Shown: positions 44,229 to 53,051 of the stretch, in pieces
Position numbering within the stretch: position 1 is the stretch's first letter
Layout of the letters: every line of letters starts with the position of its first letter
NCBI GenBank assembly: GCA_012719445.1
Contig: JAAYAH010000037.1
Span: forward strand, 1-64,000
Reading direction: 5' to 3'
Length of the DNA stretch: 64,000 bases
Source: Actinomycetales bacterium
Lineage (GTDB): Bacteria; Actinomycetota; Actinomycetes; Actinomycetales; Kineosporiaceae
Program-made: the position numbers and the translations under genes
Notes under the pieces: model-generated
The model's input: the letters and a program-made list of their open reading frames with translations, nothing else
Databases searched by the model: none
Told to the model about the DNA's origin: nothing

Positions 44229-45626
44229 ATGTCGTCTTCATCATCAGTGCGGCCGGAACCGGTGCTCACGGATCGGGGGACCTCCGTCGACATCGGAACG
44301 GACGAGCCCTCCGTCGACCTCTCGGCCGGTGGTCTGCCCCGGATGCGCGGTCCGGAGCCCGACCCGGCGGAGGCCGGTCGGGCTTCCGGTACCGTCGACG
44401 GGGTGGTGCCCGGTGCGATCGACCTCATCGCGTCCGCCCGTGCCCTGAACCAGGAGCTCCTCGCCTTCCGGCGGGACCTGCACGCTCACCCGGAGACGGG
44501 ACGTCGTGAGGTCCGCACCACGGCGCGGGTCGCCCAACGGCTCAAGGACGCCGGGCTCGAACCCGTGCTGCTGCCCGGGACAGGGCTGCTGTGCGACATC
44601 GGTGACCCCGAGGCCCCCGCGGTGGCCCTCCGGGCGGACCTCGACGCCCTGCCGGTGCCGGACCTCACCGGCCTGCCCTGGGCCTCGCAGATCCCCGGCG
44701 TCGCCCACGCCTGCGGGCACGACGTGCACACCACTGTCGTGCTCGGCGCGGGTCTTGTGCTCGCCCGGATGCCGGTGAACGCCCTGCCGCACCGGATCCG
44801 GCTGGTGTTCCAGCCCGCGGAGGAGCTGACCCCCGGCGGGGCGCAGGACGTCATCGCGGCGGGCGCCCTCGACGGCGTGCGCGCCATCTACGCCCTGCAC
44901 TGCGACCCGCGCCTGGACGCCGGCTGCATCGGCACCCGGATCGGCCCGATCACCTCCGCGGCCGACCACGTCCTGGTGCGGCTGCGCGGCCCCGGCGGGC
45001 ACACCTCGCGGCCGCACCTCACCGGTGACCTCGTCTACGCGCTGGCCCAGGTCGCGACCGTCGTCCCGGCCGCGCTGTGCCGGCGGGTCGACCCGCGGGC
45101 GGTGGTCAACCTCACCTGGGGCCGGATCGAGGCCGGACGGGCACCCAACGCGATCCCGGCCGAGGGCCTCCTCGAGGGCACCCTGCGGTCCATGGACACC
45201 GGTGCCTGGGAGACCGCTGCCGCCCTGGTCCCCCGGATCGTCGCCGAGGTGGTCGCCCCGTTCGGGGTCGAGGCAGAGGTCACGGTGACCTCCGGGGTCC
45301 CGCCGGTGGACAACTCGGAGGGTGCCGTGGCGATGCTGGAGATGGCCGCCGGCGCGGTGCTCGGCGAGGGGGCGGTGCTGCTCACCGCGCAGTCGCTCGG
45401 CGGCGAGGACTTCGCCTGGTACCTCCGTCAGGTTCCCGGTGCGATGGCCCGGCTGGGCACCCGGACGCCGGGTGGGCACACCTTCGACCTGCACCAGGGC
45501 GACCTGGTCGTGGACGAGCGGGCGATCGACGTCGGGGTCCGTCTGCTCGCCGCGACGGCGCTGGCCACCGCCGTCGACGCCGAGCCGCTCGCCGAGCCGG
45601 GACCCTTCCCCGCCCCGGAGCCGTGA
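44229..45626 (+). CDS. M20-family amidohydrolase (N-acyl-amino-acid hydrolase type)
   Basis: A 465-residue metal-dependent amidohydrolase. After a variable N-terminus of about 75 residues comes the M20D pattern: LLAFRRDLHAHPETGRREVRTT, VALRADLDALPVPD, VAHACGHDVHTTVVLGA (metal-binding cysteine and histidines), FQPAEELTPGGAQDVIAAGALDGV, LRGPGGHTSRPH and SLGGEDFAWYL. The substrate could be an N-acyl amino acid or indole-acetyl conjugate. Start: ATG with GAGGAGAGG just upstream. Its stop overlaps the menC GTG (GTGA), so the two are co-transcribed. Confidence 0.88.
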   Translation: MSSSSSVRPEPVLTDRGTSVDIGTDEPSVDLSAGGLPRMRGPEPDPAEAGRASGTVDGVVPGAIDLIASARALNQELLAFRRDLHAHPETGRREVRTTARVAQRLKDAGLEPVLLPGTGLLCDIGDPEAPAVALRADLDALPVPDLTGLPWASQIPGVAHACGHDVHTTVVLGAGLVLARMPVNALPHRIRLVFQPAEELTPGGAQDVIAAGALDGVRAIYALHCDPRLDAGCIGTRIGPITSAADHVLVRLRGPGGHTSRPHLTGDLVYALAQVATVVPAALCRRVDPRAVVNLTWGRIEAGRAPNAIPAEGLLEGTLRSMDTGAWETAAALVPRIVAEVVAPFGVEAEVTVTSGVPPVDNSEGAVAMLEMAAGAVLGEGAVLLTAQSLGGEDFAWYLRQVPGAMARLGTRTPGGHTFDLHQGDLVVDERAIDVGVRLLAATALATAVDAEPLAEPGPFPAPEP

Positions 45627-46639
45627 CCGGCGGGCCGGGTGGGGCCCTCGGTCCGCCGCACGTCTACGCGATCCCGCTGACGACCCGGTTCCGCGGCATC
45701 ACCGTCCGCGAGGGTCTGGTGATCCCCGGGGCGGCGGGGTGGGGCGAGTTCTGCCCGTTCCCCGAGTACGACGACGGCACGGCGGCGCCATGGCTGGCCG
45801 GCGCCGTCGAGGCGGCGACCCTGGGCTGGCCCGCGCCGCTGCGCGACCGGGTCCCGGTCAACGTCACGGTGCCGGTGGTCGGTCCCGAGCGGGCGCACGA
45901 CCTCGTCGCCGGCTCCGGCTGCCGCACGGCCAAGGTCAAGGTGGCCGACCACCCGGCGTCGCTGCCGGAGGACCTGGCCCGGCTCGAGGCGGTCCGCGAC
46001 GCGCTCGGCCCGGACGGTGCGGTCCGGATCGACGTCAACGGCGCCTGGGACGTCGACCACGCCGCCGCCGTGCTCCCGGCGCTCGACAAGGCCGCGGGTG
46101 GCCTGGAGTACGTCGAGCAGCCCTGCCCCACCGTGGACGACCTGGCCGCCCTGCGCCGCCGCACCAGCGTGCCGATCGCCGCAGACGAGGCGATCCGGCG
46201 TGCTCCCGACCCGGTCGCCGCGGTCCGATCCGTCACCCGGCGGCAGGCCGCGGACGTGGTGGTCGTCAAGTGCGCTCCGCTGGGCGGTGTCCGTGCCGCC
46301 CTGCGCGTCGCCGAGGCCGCCGAGCTGCCCTGCGTGGTGTCCTCCGCGCTGGAGACCAGCGTCGGCCTGGCCGCGCAGCTCGCCCTGGCCGGGGCGCTGC
46401 CCTCGCTCGACCACGCGTGCGGCCTCGGCACCGTCCGGCTGCTGACCGGGGACCTCGTCCCGGCGCAGGCCTCCCTCGTCCCGGCCGACGGGTTCCTCCC
46501 GGTGCCGCGCACCCCACCGGCACCCGACGCCGGGCTCCTCGACTGGTGGGCCCAGCCGGAGCCGGATCGGGTGCGCTGGTGGGTCGAGCGTCTCCGGCGG
46601 GTGGCCAGGCTGCTCGCCCGACCGACCACGGGGATCTGA
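45623..46639 (+). CDS. menC: o-Succinylbenzoate synthase
   Basis: A 338-residue enolase-superfamily enzyme of menaquinone synthesis that dehydrates SHCHC to o-succinylbenzoate. Family marks in order: RGITVREGLVI, GWGEFCPFPEY, CRTAKVKVAD with the catalytic lysine pair, VRIDVNGAWD, YVEQPCPTVDDLA, PIAADEAIRR, VVVVKCAPLGGV and VVSSALETSVGL. Length is normal for the actinobacterial type. The start GTG overlaps the previous gene. No other men genes are in the window. Confidence 0.92.
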   Translation: MTGGPGGALGPPHVYAIPLTTRFRGITVREGLVIPGAAGWGEFCPFPEYDDGTAAPWLAGAVEAATLGWPAPLRDRVPVNVTVPVVGPERAHDLVAGSGCRTAKVKVADHPASLPEDLARLEAVRDALGPDGAVRIDVNGAWDVDHAAAVLPALDKAAGGLEYVEQPCPTVDDLAALRRRTSVPIAADEAIRRAPDPVAAVRSVTRRQAADVVVVKCAPLGGVRAALRVAEAAELPCVVSSALETSVGLAAQLALAGALPSLDHACGLGTVRLLTGDLVPAQASLVPADGFLPVPRTPPAPDAGLLDWWAQPEPDRVRWWVERLRRVARLLARPTTGI

Positions 46640-46666
46640 CCGACCACAGGGAACGGTGGGGGAGGG

Positions 46667-47917
46667 TCAGCGCTCCGGCCCGGAGCCGCAGACGCTGACG
46701 ATCGCCGAGAGCACGTCCGCCCTCACCGAGCCCGGGGCCACCGGGTCGAGGTGCACCTGCCCGCGGTCCTCCGAGCGCGGCCCGGTGACGGCGAGCGTCG
46801 AGGACGGCGTGAGCAGCCACAGGCCGTGCCGGGCGAGGGTCCTGGCGCGGGGGCTGGACACGGTGATCTCCACGGCGCCGCGCAGCCGGGTCGCGAGGCT
46901 CGCCAGCAGCGGGGGCACGGCGTGCTGCTCCCCGCCCAGCCCGTCGAGCATGACGCCCAGCAGATCGTCGCGCCCCTCGCGGAGCACCGAGGCCAGCAGC
47001 AGGGACTCCTCGAGGCTCATCTCCAGCTCGCCGCCGACGACCACCCCGTGCGAGGAGGTCCCGTAACCGGACGGCCGGTACCCCTGGCCCCCGTAGCTCC
47101 CGCTCCCGCGGCCGCCGTGACCGCCGGGTCCGTACCCGCCCTGCCCGTACCCGCCGGCTCCGTACCCGCCCTGCCCCGGTACCCCGTACCCGGTGGAGTA
47201 CGGGCCGGTGCCGTGGCCGGTGTTGTGCGGCCCGGTGTCGTAGTGACCGGTGTTGTGCGGCCCGGTGTCGTAATGGGGCATGCTCGCGTGCCGCCCGGCA
47301 CCGGCCTGCCCGCCCGCGTGCGGGACCGACCCCGTCCCGGGAGCCATGGGCCCCGCCCCCGGCGGCACGGCCCGTCGGGAGTCGACGGCGAGGGGGACGG
47401 CGCGCATCGCCTCGTCGAGGAGGTCCTCGGGCAGGAACCCGGACATCTCCATCCCGGACCGGTCGCCGACGATGACGGGGTGCCCGTCGGACCCGGTGCC
47501 GACCAGCTGTGCCCGGATCACCGAGCAGGCGCGGTCTCCTGCCACGGCGAGGTAGGCGAGCACGGCGCGGTCCGCCACCCAGGACCGCACCGCGACGGTG
47601 ATGTCGGCGGTCCCGAGCACGAGCAGCCCGTGCAGCACGGCGGGGTGGATCGCCCGCGCCGCGTCCGGCCCGGACACCGGGACGGAGGACAGCAGGCCGA
47701 GCCGGAGCATCCGGCGCATCGCCGCGGCGTACAGGGCGGAGCGCTGGCCCCGGTCGAGGTCGACAGGCCAGCGCGGCTGCATCCACTCCGGCAGCGGGAT
47801 ACCCGCCATGACCTCGTTGAGGACCAGCCAGGAGTCGACGTCCATGAGCAGTCGGACCGCCGGGTTGCGCGAGCGGCTCGCCGTGCCGGTGCGGGCCCCG
47901 GCCGTCAGCTCGCTCAT
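46667..47917 (-). CDS. EspG-like (ESX secretion-associated type) protein with Gly/Tyr-rich insert, tentative
   Basis: A 416-residue protein without signal peptide. The N-terminal part (LLMDVDSWLVLNEVMAGIPLPEWMQP, MRRMLRLGLLSSV, VLGTADITVAVRSWVADRAVLAYLAVAGDRACSVIRAQ) and the C-terminal VEITVSSPRARTLARHGLWLLTPSSTLAV recall the two halves of EspG-fold proteins, which chaperone PE/PPE-like ESX substrates. No ESX genes are near, so this is a weak call. Between the halves lie about 110 residues of His/Asn/Thr repeats (HYDTGPHNTG twice) and GYGAGGYGQGGYG, encoded by DNA repeats. Start: ATG with GGAG eight bases upstream. Convergent with menC. Confidence 0.55.
   Translation of the reverse strand: MSELTAGARTGTASRSRNPAVRLLMDVDSWLVLNEVMAGIPLPEWMQPRWPVDLDRGQRSALYAAAMRRMLRLGLLSSVPVSGPDAARAIHPAVLHGLLVLGTADITVAVRSWVADRAVLAYLAVAGDRACSVIRAQLVGTGSDGHPVIVGDRSGMEMSGFLPEDLLDEAMRAVPLAVDSRRAVPPGAGPMAPGTGSVPHAGGQAGAGRHASMPHYDTGPHNTGHYDTGPHNTGHGTGPYSTGYGVPGQGGYGAGGYGQGGYGPGGHGGRGSGSYGGQGYRPSGYGTSSHGVVVGGELEMSLEESLLLASVLREGRDDLLGVMLDGLGGEQHAVPPLLASLATRLRGAVEITVSSPRARTLARHGLWLLTPSSTLAVTGPRSEDRGQVHLDPVAPGSVRADVLSAIVSVCGSGPER
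47217..47272. repeat. 26-bp unit repeated twice within the EspG-like gene
   Basis: ccggtgttgtgcggcccggtgtcgta spans 47217-47242 and again 47247-47272, a 30-bp period encoding ten residues. Neighbouring DNA encodes Gly/Tyr repeats. Confidence 0.75.
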
Positions 47918-48512
47918 GGCCGGTCTCCGTGACGACGTGCCGGGGAGCTGGTGCCGGCGCTCTGGCTCCCGGTACACCCCGCACACCTCCCGTCAGCGGC
48001 CGCTCCCGTCGTGGCACGCGGGCGCGTCGGCGCCCGCCCCGCCACCTCGCGTCGGGTGGCCGGTACATGACGGCGCCAGGGCACCCTCCCCGCTCCGGCC
48101 ACGGCTCGCGCACCGCGGACGGCACCAGGGGACGGTGCCGACATGATCAGCGTGTACCCCGTTCAGTGATCACGGCGGTGTTCCGTCGTGATGTCACCTG
48201 GATGGCCTTGCCGGACTCGCCGGCACGGTGGTGGCTCCCCCTGCTTCGACCGGTCACAGGCGGCTCCTTCGTCCTGGCCGCCGAGCCCCTGGCGCCTCGG
48301 CGTGTCGAGATCATCACCCCTTGGAACCGCCAGGTCAACCATGTGAAGCGTCGGATAGCCCAGCACTTCCGACGGATCTGGCGAAAGGGGGGTTCCTGCT
48401 CCTTTCTGTTGCTGCACGGTCACTCCGAGTGGTGAGAACAGTGATCGTCAGGTGACGGAGGGGGCGATCATCACGTGACGGACGGCGGGGCCAGCAGGTG
48501 ATGGAGGAGGGG
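47918..48512. other. Intergenic region, mostly featureless
   Basis: 595 bases between the EspG-like gene and the GH31 gene. An imperfect hairpin (atcacggcgg/ccgtcgtgat, one mismatch) lies near 48169-48192. Three similar units around ggtgacggag recur between 48449 and 48505. A small open frame at 48178-48435 is listed separately. Confidence 0.4.
48178..48435 (+). CDS. Doubtful small ORF, 85 residues
   Basis: Reads VFRRDVTWMALPDSPARWW, later VEIITPWNRQVNHVKRRIAQHFRRIW and LLLHGHSEW. Composition looks somewhat protein-like (Trp, Phe, His in place) but third-position GC is lower than in neighbouring genes and there is no clear ribosome site. The opposite strand is also open. It may not be a gene. 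Confidence 0.2.
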   Translation: MFRRDVTWMALPDSPARWWLPLLRPVTGGSFVLAAEPLAPRRVEIITPWNRQVNHVKRRIAQHFRRIWRKGGSCSFLLLHGHSEW

Positions 48513-50558
48513 TCAGGAGACGTCGGTCCCCGGGCCGCAGGGCTCGTGGATCGGCAGCAGCGTGCCGTCCCTGAGGAACAGCGGGACGCGCTCCAGCGGG
48601 GCGTCGACGGTGACCGTGGCACCGCCCGGGTATGCGGTGCCGGTCCACGCGTCGCACCAGAGCGCACCGCTCGGCAGGTACACCGTCCGGGTCCTGGCGC
48701 CCGCCTCGAGCACCGGCGCGACCAGCAGATCCCTGCCGAACAGGTAGGCGTCGTCGACCGTCCACGCCTGCTCGTCGTCCGGGAAGTCGACGAACAACGG
48801 GCGCATCACCGGGAGGCCGTCCCGGTGCGTGACGGCCATCTGCTCCAGCAGGTAGGGGGTGATCCGCTCGCGCAGCCGGACGTAGGACGCCATGATCTCG
48901 AAGGCGCGCTCGCCGTAGGACCAGAGCTCGTTGGGCCCGCCGGTGATCTGCGGGCTGAACTCCATCGCCGGCTCCCGGAACCCGTGCAGGCGCATGATCG
49001 GGGAGAACGTCCCGAACTGGAACCACCGCACCATCACCTCGCGGTACTCCGGCGACGTCGGATCACCGCCGTGGAACCCCCCGATGTCGGTGTTCCACCA
49101 CGGGATGCCGCTGACGGCCACGTTGAGCCCCGCCGCGATCTGGCTGCGCAGGGTCGCGAAGTCGGTGCCGATGTCGCCGGACCACAGCGCGGCGCCGTAG
49201 CGCTGGCTGCCGGCCCACGCGGACCGGTTGAGGGTGACCACGTCCGTCCGCCCGGTCTCGACCATGCCCTCGTAGAAGGTCCTGGCGTTCTCGCGCGGGT
49301 AGACGTTGCCGACCTCCAGCCCGGGGCCGACGTGGTACCGCAGGTTCGCGGGGCAGGCGGGCTTCAGCTCGGGCTCGCAGGCGTCGGCCCACCAGCTCTC
49401 GACGCCGAGGGCGAGGTAGTTGTCCGCGAGCCGGCTCCAGACGAACTCCCTCGCCTCCGGGTTGGTCGCGTCGTAGAAGGCGACCTGCACCGTGGTGTCG
49501 ATCCCCTTGTCCGGCCAGTCGGCGTGTGCCGTCGGGCCGAACTCGGTGCCGATGAACAGCCCTCGCCGCTCCAGCTCGGCGTGGTTCTCGCTGAGCGGGC
49601 TGACCGACGGCCAGACCGAGACCATGAGCCGGGTGCCGTAGCTGGCCAGCTCCTTCACCGCCGCCGCCGGGTCCGGCCACTCCTCCGGGTCGAAACGCCA
49701 GTCGCCCAGGTGGGTCCAGTGGAAGAAGTCGCAGACGATCACCGAGAGCTGGATCCCCCTGCGGTGGTACTCCCTCGCCACCTCCAGCAGCTCTTCCTGG
49801 GAGCGGTAGCGCAGCTTGCACTGCCAGAACCCGGCGGCCCACCGGGGGAACTCCGGTGCGTGGCCGGTCGCGTCGGCGTAGCGGCAGAGGACGTCGGCCG
49901 GGCGTCCGGCGGTGACCCAGTAGTCGATCTGCCGGGCGCAGTCGGCGACCCAGCGGGTGCCGTTGGCCGCGAGCTCCACCCGGCCGATCGCCGGGCTGTT
50001 CCACAGCAGCCCGTATCCCCGGCTGGACAGCAGGAACGGGATGGTCACCTCGGAGTTGCGCTGGACGAGGTCGACGACGACGCCCTTCTGGTCGAGCAGC
50101 CCGTGCTGGTGCTGGCCGAGGCCGAAGAACCGCTCGTCGTCGTAGGCGCGGAACCGCTGCTCGATCCGGTGGTACCCGTTGCCGTGCGAGGTGCGCAGCC
50201 GCGGCCCCGGCCACCAGAAGTGGGCGTCCTGCTCGGCGAGCAGTTCGGTGCCGTCGGCGGTGCGGCGGAACGTGAGCCGCCCGGTGGGGCTGAGCTCCAC
50301 GGTCACGGCTCCGTTGACGATCCGAGCCCCGGCGGGGCCGACCTCCACCTCGGGGGTGGTCGGCACCGGGTCGACCAGCGCCCCCGGGAGATCGTCGAGA
50401 ACCGGCCCGGCCAGCCGGGACCGGACCCGGATCCCGTCGGCACCCCATGCCTGCACCCGCAGCGTCTCCTGCTCGGCGGACCACTCGACCCCGCCGGGGC
50501 ACAGGCGGAAGTCCCCACGGGCGTGGGTGTGGTTGGCCAGGGGCGAGTCGTCGAGCAT
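48513..50558 (-). CDS. GH31 glycosidase, probable alpha-xylosidase
   Basis: A 681-residue cytosolic glycosidase without signal peptide. The GH31 N-domain (ERFFGLGQHQHGLLDQKG) precedes the barrel: FPRWAAGFWQCKLRYRSQEELLEVAREYHRRGIQLSVIVCDFFHWTHLGDW, the nucleophile segment ESWWADACEPE, and the acid/base region LNRSAWAGSQRYGAALWSGDI. DFFHW with W-W-x-D-x-x-E-P-E is typical of alpha-xylosidases acting on xyloglucan oligosaccharides, though an alpha-glucosidase is possible. ATG two bases after the GH95 stop: translationally coupled last gene of the transporter arm. Confidence 0.88.
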   Translation of the reverse strand: MLDDSPLANHTHARGDFRLCPGGVEWSAEQETLRVQAWGADGIRVRSRLAGPVLDDLPGALVDPVPTTPEVEVGPAGARIVNGAVTVELSPTGRLTFRRTADGTELLAEQDAHFWWPGPRLRTSHGNGYHRIEQRFRAYDDERFFGLGQHQHGLLDQKGVVVDLVQRNSEVTIPFLLSSRGYGLLWNSPAIGRVELAANGTRWVADCARQIDYWVTAGRPADVLCRYADATGHAPEFPRWAAGFWQCKLRYRSQEELLEVAREYHRRGIQLSVIVCDFFHWTHLGDWRFDPEEWPDPAAAVKELASYGTRLMVSVWPSVSPLSENHAELERRGLFIGTEFGPTAHADWPDKGIDTTVQVAFYDATNPEAREFVWSRLADNYLALGVESWWADACEPELKPACPANLRYHVGPGLEVGNVYPRENARTFYEGMVETGRTDVVTLNRSAWAGSQRYGAALWSGDIGTDFATLRSQIAAGLNVAVSGIPWWNTDIGGFHGGDPTSPEYREVMVRWFQFGTFSPIMRLHGFREPAMEFSPQITGGPNELWSYGERAFEIMASYVRLRERITPYLLEQMAVTHRDGLPVMRPLFVDFPDDEQAWTVDDAYLFGRDLLVAPVLEAGARTRTVYLPSGALWCDAWTGTAYPGGATVTVDAPLERVPLFLRDGTLLPIHEPCGPGTDVS

Positions 50559-50560
50559 CG

Positions 50561-53050
50561 TCAGGTGCCTTTCGTCGGTACGGGTGCTGCGGTCGGTGCG
50601 GGGGCGGCGTCCGGGTGGCCGGGATCGCCGGGCCGGACCCGGGTGGGGATGGTGAGCCGCAGGCGGACGGGGACCCCCGCCGGGAGGTCGACCGGCCACG
50701 AGGACGGCGCGTCGTCCGCCGCCGGGGGGCAGCCGGTGGCCAGGCGGCAGCTGACCGTGACCCGGCGCGGGACGGGGGAGACCAGCTCGACCGTGACCCG
50801 TCCGGCCGGGAGATCCCAGCTCAGCTCGCCGATCCGGACCCCGGCCCTGGTCATGGCCCCGTGCAGGGACCCGGTCGGCAGCCGGCCGGGCAGGGCGGGG
50901 AGCAGCTCGATCCGGGCCGGGCCTTCGGCCGTCGCCGGGGACGAGCCCAGGAGCAGCTCCGTCAGCACCCCCGGCAGGGCGCACGCGGCGTCGGCGTTGA
51001 ACACCCTGCGGCCGGGGTAGTGGCTGGACATCAGGCTCGGGAAGAAGCTGTCCCCCGCGAGGAGGGTCCGCAGCGCGTCCGCGGCGTGGTCGGCGTCCCG
51101 CAACCGGGCGGCGGCGAGCGCCCGGTGCAGGAGACCGTGCGCCGAGGAGTCCTCGGCGGTGCGGAGCCGGAGGGCCCGCCGGGCCGCCGCGGCGAGACGG
51201 GGGTCGGTGTCGGGGGAGATCTCGTGCAGGGGCCACACCGGGTAGAGGTGGCTCACGTGACGGTGCGCGTACCGGTCCGCCAGCCCCGGCCGGACCCACT
51301 CGGCGAGGGCACCGTCGGCGTTCACCCGGTAGTCCGGCAGTCGCCGCGCCAGGTCCTCCCAGCGGGCGACGTCCCGCTGCGGTACGGCCTCGCCGAGCTC
51401 CCGGCACCAGCGGGCCGCCCTGGTCAGCGCGTGCCGGGCCGCCGCCACGTCCATGGTCGCGTCCACCGCGGCCGCGGCGTTCACGGCGGCGCCGAGGGGC
51501 CGGTTCTCCGGGGAGTACGACGGGACGAGCGTCACCACGCCCCCGTCCCCGGGGTCGCGGAGGACGTCGGCGTAGAACTCGGCGACGGCGCGCAGGGCCG
51601 GGAGCACCCGACGGCGCAGGAAGTCGAGGTCGCCGGTGGCGTCCACGTGGTCGAGCAGCGTGGTGAGCAGCCAGTCGGCTCCCGCCGTCCACAGGTGCAG
51701 CGGGTAGGCGGGCTCGAAGTGGGTGGTCAGGCCGGTCCTGCCGTCGGTGTGGGCCGGGGCGACGGCACCGCGGGCTCCGAAGATCCTTCGGGCGTTGGTC
51801 CTCCAGTCGGGCAGCTGGGCCGCGACGAACCCGGCGAGAGCGTGCACCGCCTCGCGGACGTCGGTGGTGACCGCTCCGGCCAGTTGCAGCGGGAGGTTGG
51901 CGTCGAGGGTCAGCGCGCCAGACCAGGCGGCGTGCCAGTCGCCCTGCCACAGGCCGACGAGCCGCGGCGGGAGCAGGTCGCTCGCGCTGAGCAGGAGGTA
52001 CCGGCCGGTGTCGAAGAGCCGTTCCAGCAGCGCGGGGGAGCAGCCGCCGTCCGGCGTCACCGGTCTCGCCAGCAGGTCCTCGACGGCCAGGGCCCGCTCG
52101 GCCGCGCTCGCCCCGAGGTCGAGGCGCACCCGGTCCATCACCGGGGTGTGCAGGCCGACGTGCCGGGACAGCAGGGTCTCGTGGTCCTGCGGAAGCCGGG
52201 CCAGGTCGTCCAGCAGTCGGGTGCGCAGCAGTTCGCCGCTCTCGCCGGGGGAGCGCACGGCCACCCGGGACAGCAGCAGCACCTCGTCGGCCCCGACGGC
52301 TTCGACCGCCGGGTCGGCCTCGCCGGTCCCGGCCTGCGTCCCGGCCCCGACGGCCTCGTCCCGGACGACGACGCGGGTGGCGACCAGGTAACCGCCGACG
52401 TCGGCCGGTCGGCTGCCGGGACTCGGGTGGTCGACGGCGGTCACCAGGACGGCACTCCCCGGTGCCCGTCCGCCGGAGGGGACGGTGGTGGTGACGGCGA
52501 GCTCCTCCGGGCTGCCGGGGAGCCGGGCGTCGTGGCGGACCACCAGCCGGGGCACCGGTCGGGGCCGGCGGAGCCGCTGCACCACGACGTCGTCGGACCG
52601 GGAGACGAAGCAGGTGCGTGTCCACTCGCCGTCCCGGTCCGTCCAGGCGGTGCCGACCACCCCGGTGCGGAGATCGGTCCAGCGCAGGTAGTCGTCCGGT
52701 GCGGGCGCGCCGTCCGGGGCGGCCTCCGTCCGCACCGCGAGGGCGGGGTGGAACGGTCGCGGTGCGGACTGCGCGAACCCGTCGGTACACCGGGCGACGG
52801 CCTCCTCGGAGCGACCGGCGAGCACCAGTTCGGCGACCTCGGGCATGACCCCGGCCACCTCCGGCGGGAGCGTCACCTCGTCCGGCATCGGTCGGACCAG
52901 CCGGTGGTGCGTCACCACGACGCGCTCCCGCCAGGTCCCGCCGTCGACCAGGGCGCCGTGCCGGCCGTTGCCGGTGAGGAAGCTCTCCTCCCAGTGCGCC
53001 GCGGGGCGTGCGGAGTGCACGCCCCGTGCCGGAGGTGGGGTCGCGGCCAT
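50561..53050 (-). CDS. GH95 family glycosidase (alpha-L-fucosidase/alpha-L-galactosidase type)
   Basis: An 829-residue cytosolic enzyme. GH95 landmarks: AHWEESFLTGNGRHGALV at the start, PPRLVGLWQGDWHAAWSGALTLDANLPLQLAG, TAGADWLLTTLLDHVDATGD, VPSYSPENRPLG with the catalytic Glu, and HRHVSHLYPVWPLHEISPD. The Asp partner lies in RRVFNADAACALPGVL. The Asn-x-Asn that positions water in characterised fucosidases reads D-A-N here, so the specificity may be shifted, for instance to alpha-L-galactose or arabinose. ATG is one base after the permease stop (TGACATG). Confidence 0.85.
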   Translation of the reverse strand: MAATPPPARGVHSARPAAHWEESFLTGNGRHGALVDGGTWRERVVVTHHRLVRPMPDEVTLPPEVAGVMPEVAELVLAGRSEEAVARCTDGFAQSAPRPFHPALAVRTEAAPDGAPAPDDYLRWTDLRTGVVGTAWTDRDGEWTRTCFVSRSDDVVVQRLRRPRPVPRLVVRHDARLPGSPEELAVTTTVPSGGRAPGSAVLVTAVDHPSPGSRPADVGGYLVATRVVVRDEAVGAGTQAGTGEADPAVEAVGADEVLLLSRVAVRSPGESGELLRTRLLDDLARLPQDHETLLSRHVGLHTPVMDRVRLDLGASAAERALAVEDLLARPVTPDGGCSPALLERLFDTGRYLLLSASDLLPPRLVGLWQGDWHAAWSGALTLDANLPLQLAGAVTTDVREAVHALAGFVAAQLPDWRTNARRIFGARGAVAPAHTDGRTGLTTHFEPAYPLHLWTAGADWLLTTLLDHVDATGDLDFLRRRVLPALRAVAEFYADVLRDPGDGGVVTLVPSYSPENRPLGAAVNAAAAVDATMDVAAARHALTRAARWCRELGEAVPQRDVARWEDLARRLPDYRVNADGALAEWVRPGLADRYAHRHVSHLYPVWPLHEISPDTDPRLAAAARRALRLRTAEDSSAHGLLHRALAAARLRDADHAADALRTLLAGDSFFPSLMSSHYPGRRVFNADAACALPGVLTELLLGSSPATAEGPARIELLPALPGRLPTGSLHGAMTRAGVRIGELSWDLPAGRVTVELVSPVPRRVTVSCRLATGCPPAADDAPSSWPVDLPAGVPVRLRLTIPTRVRPGDPGHPDAAPAPTAAPVPTKGT

Positions 53051-53051
53051 G

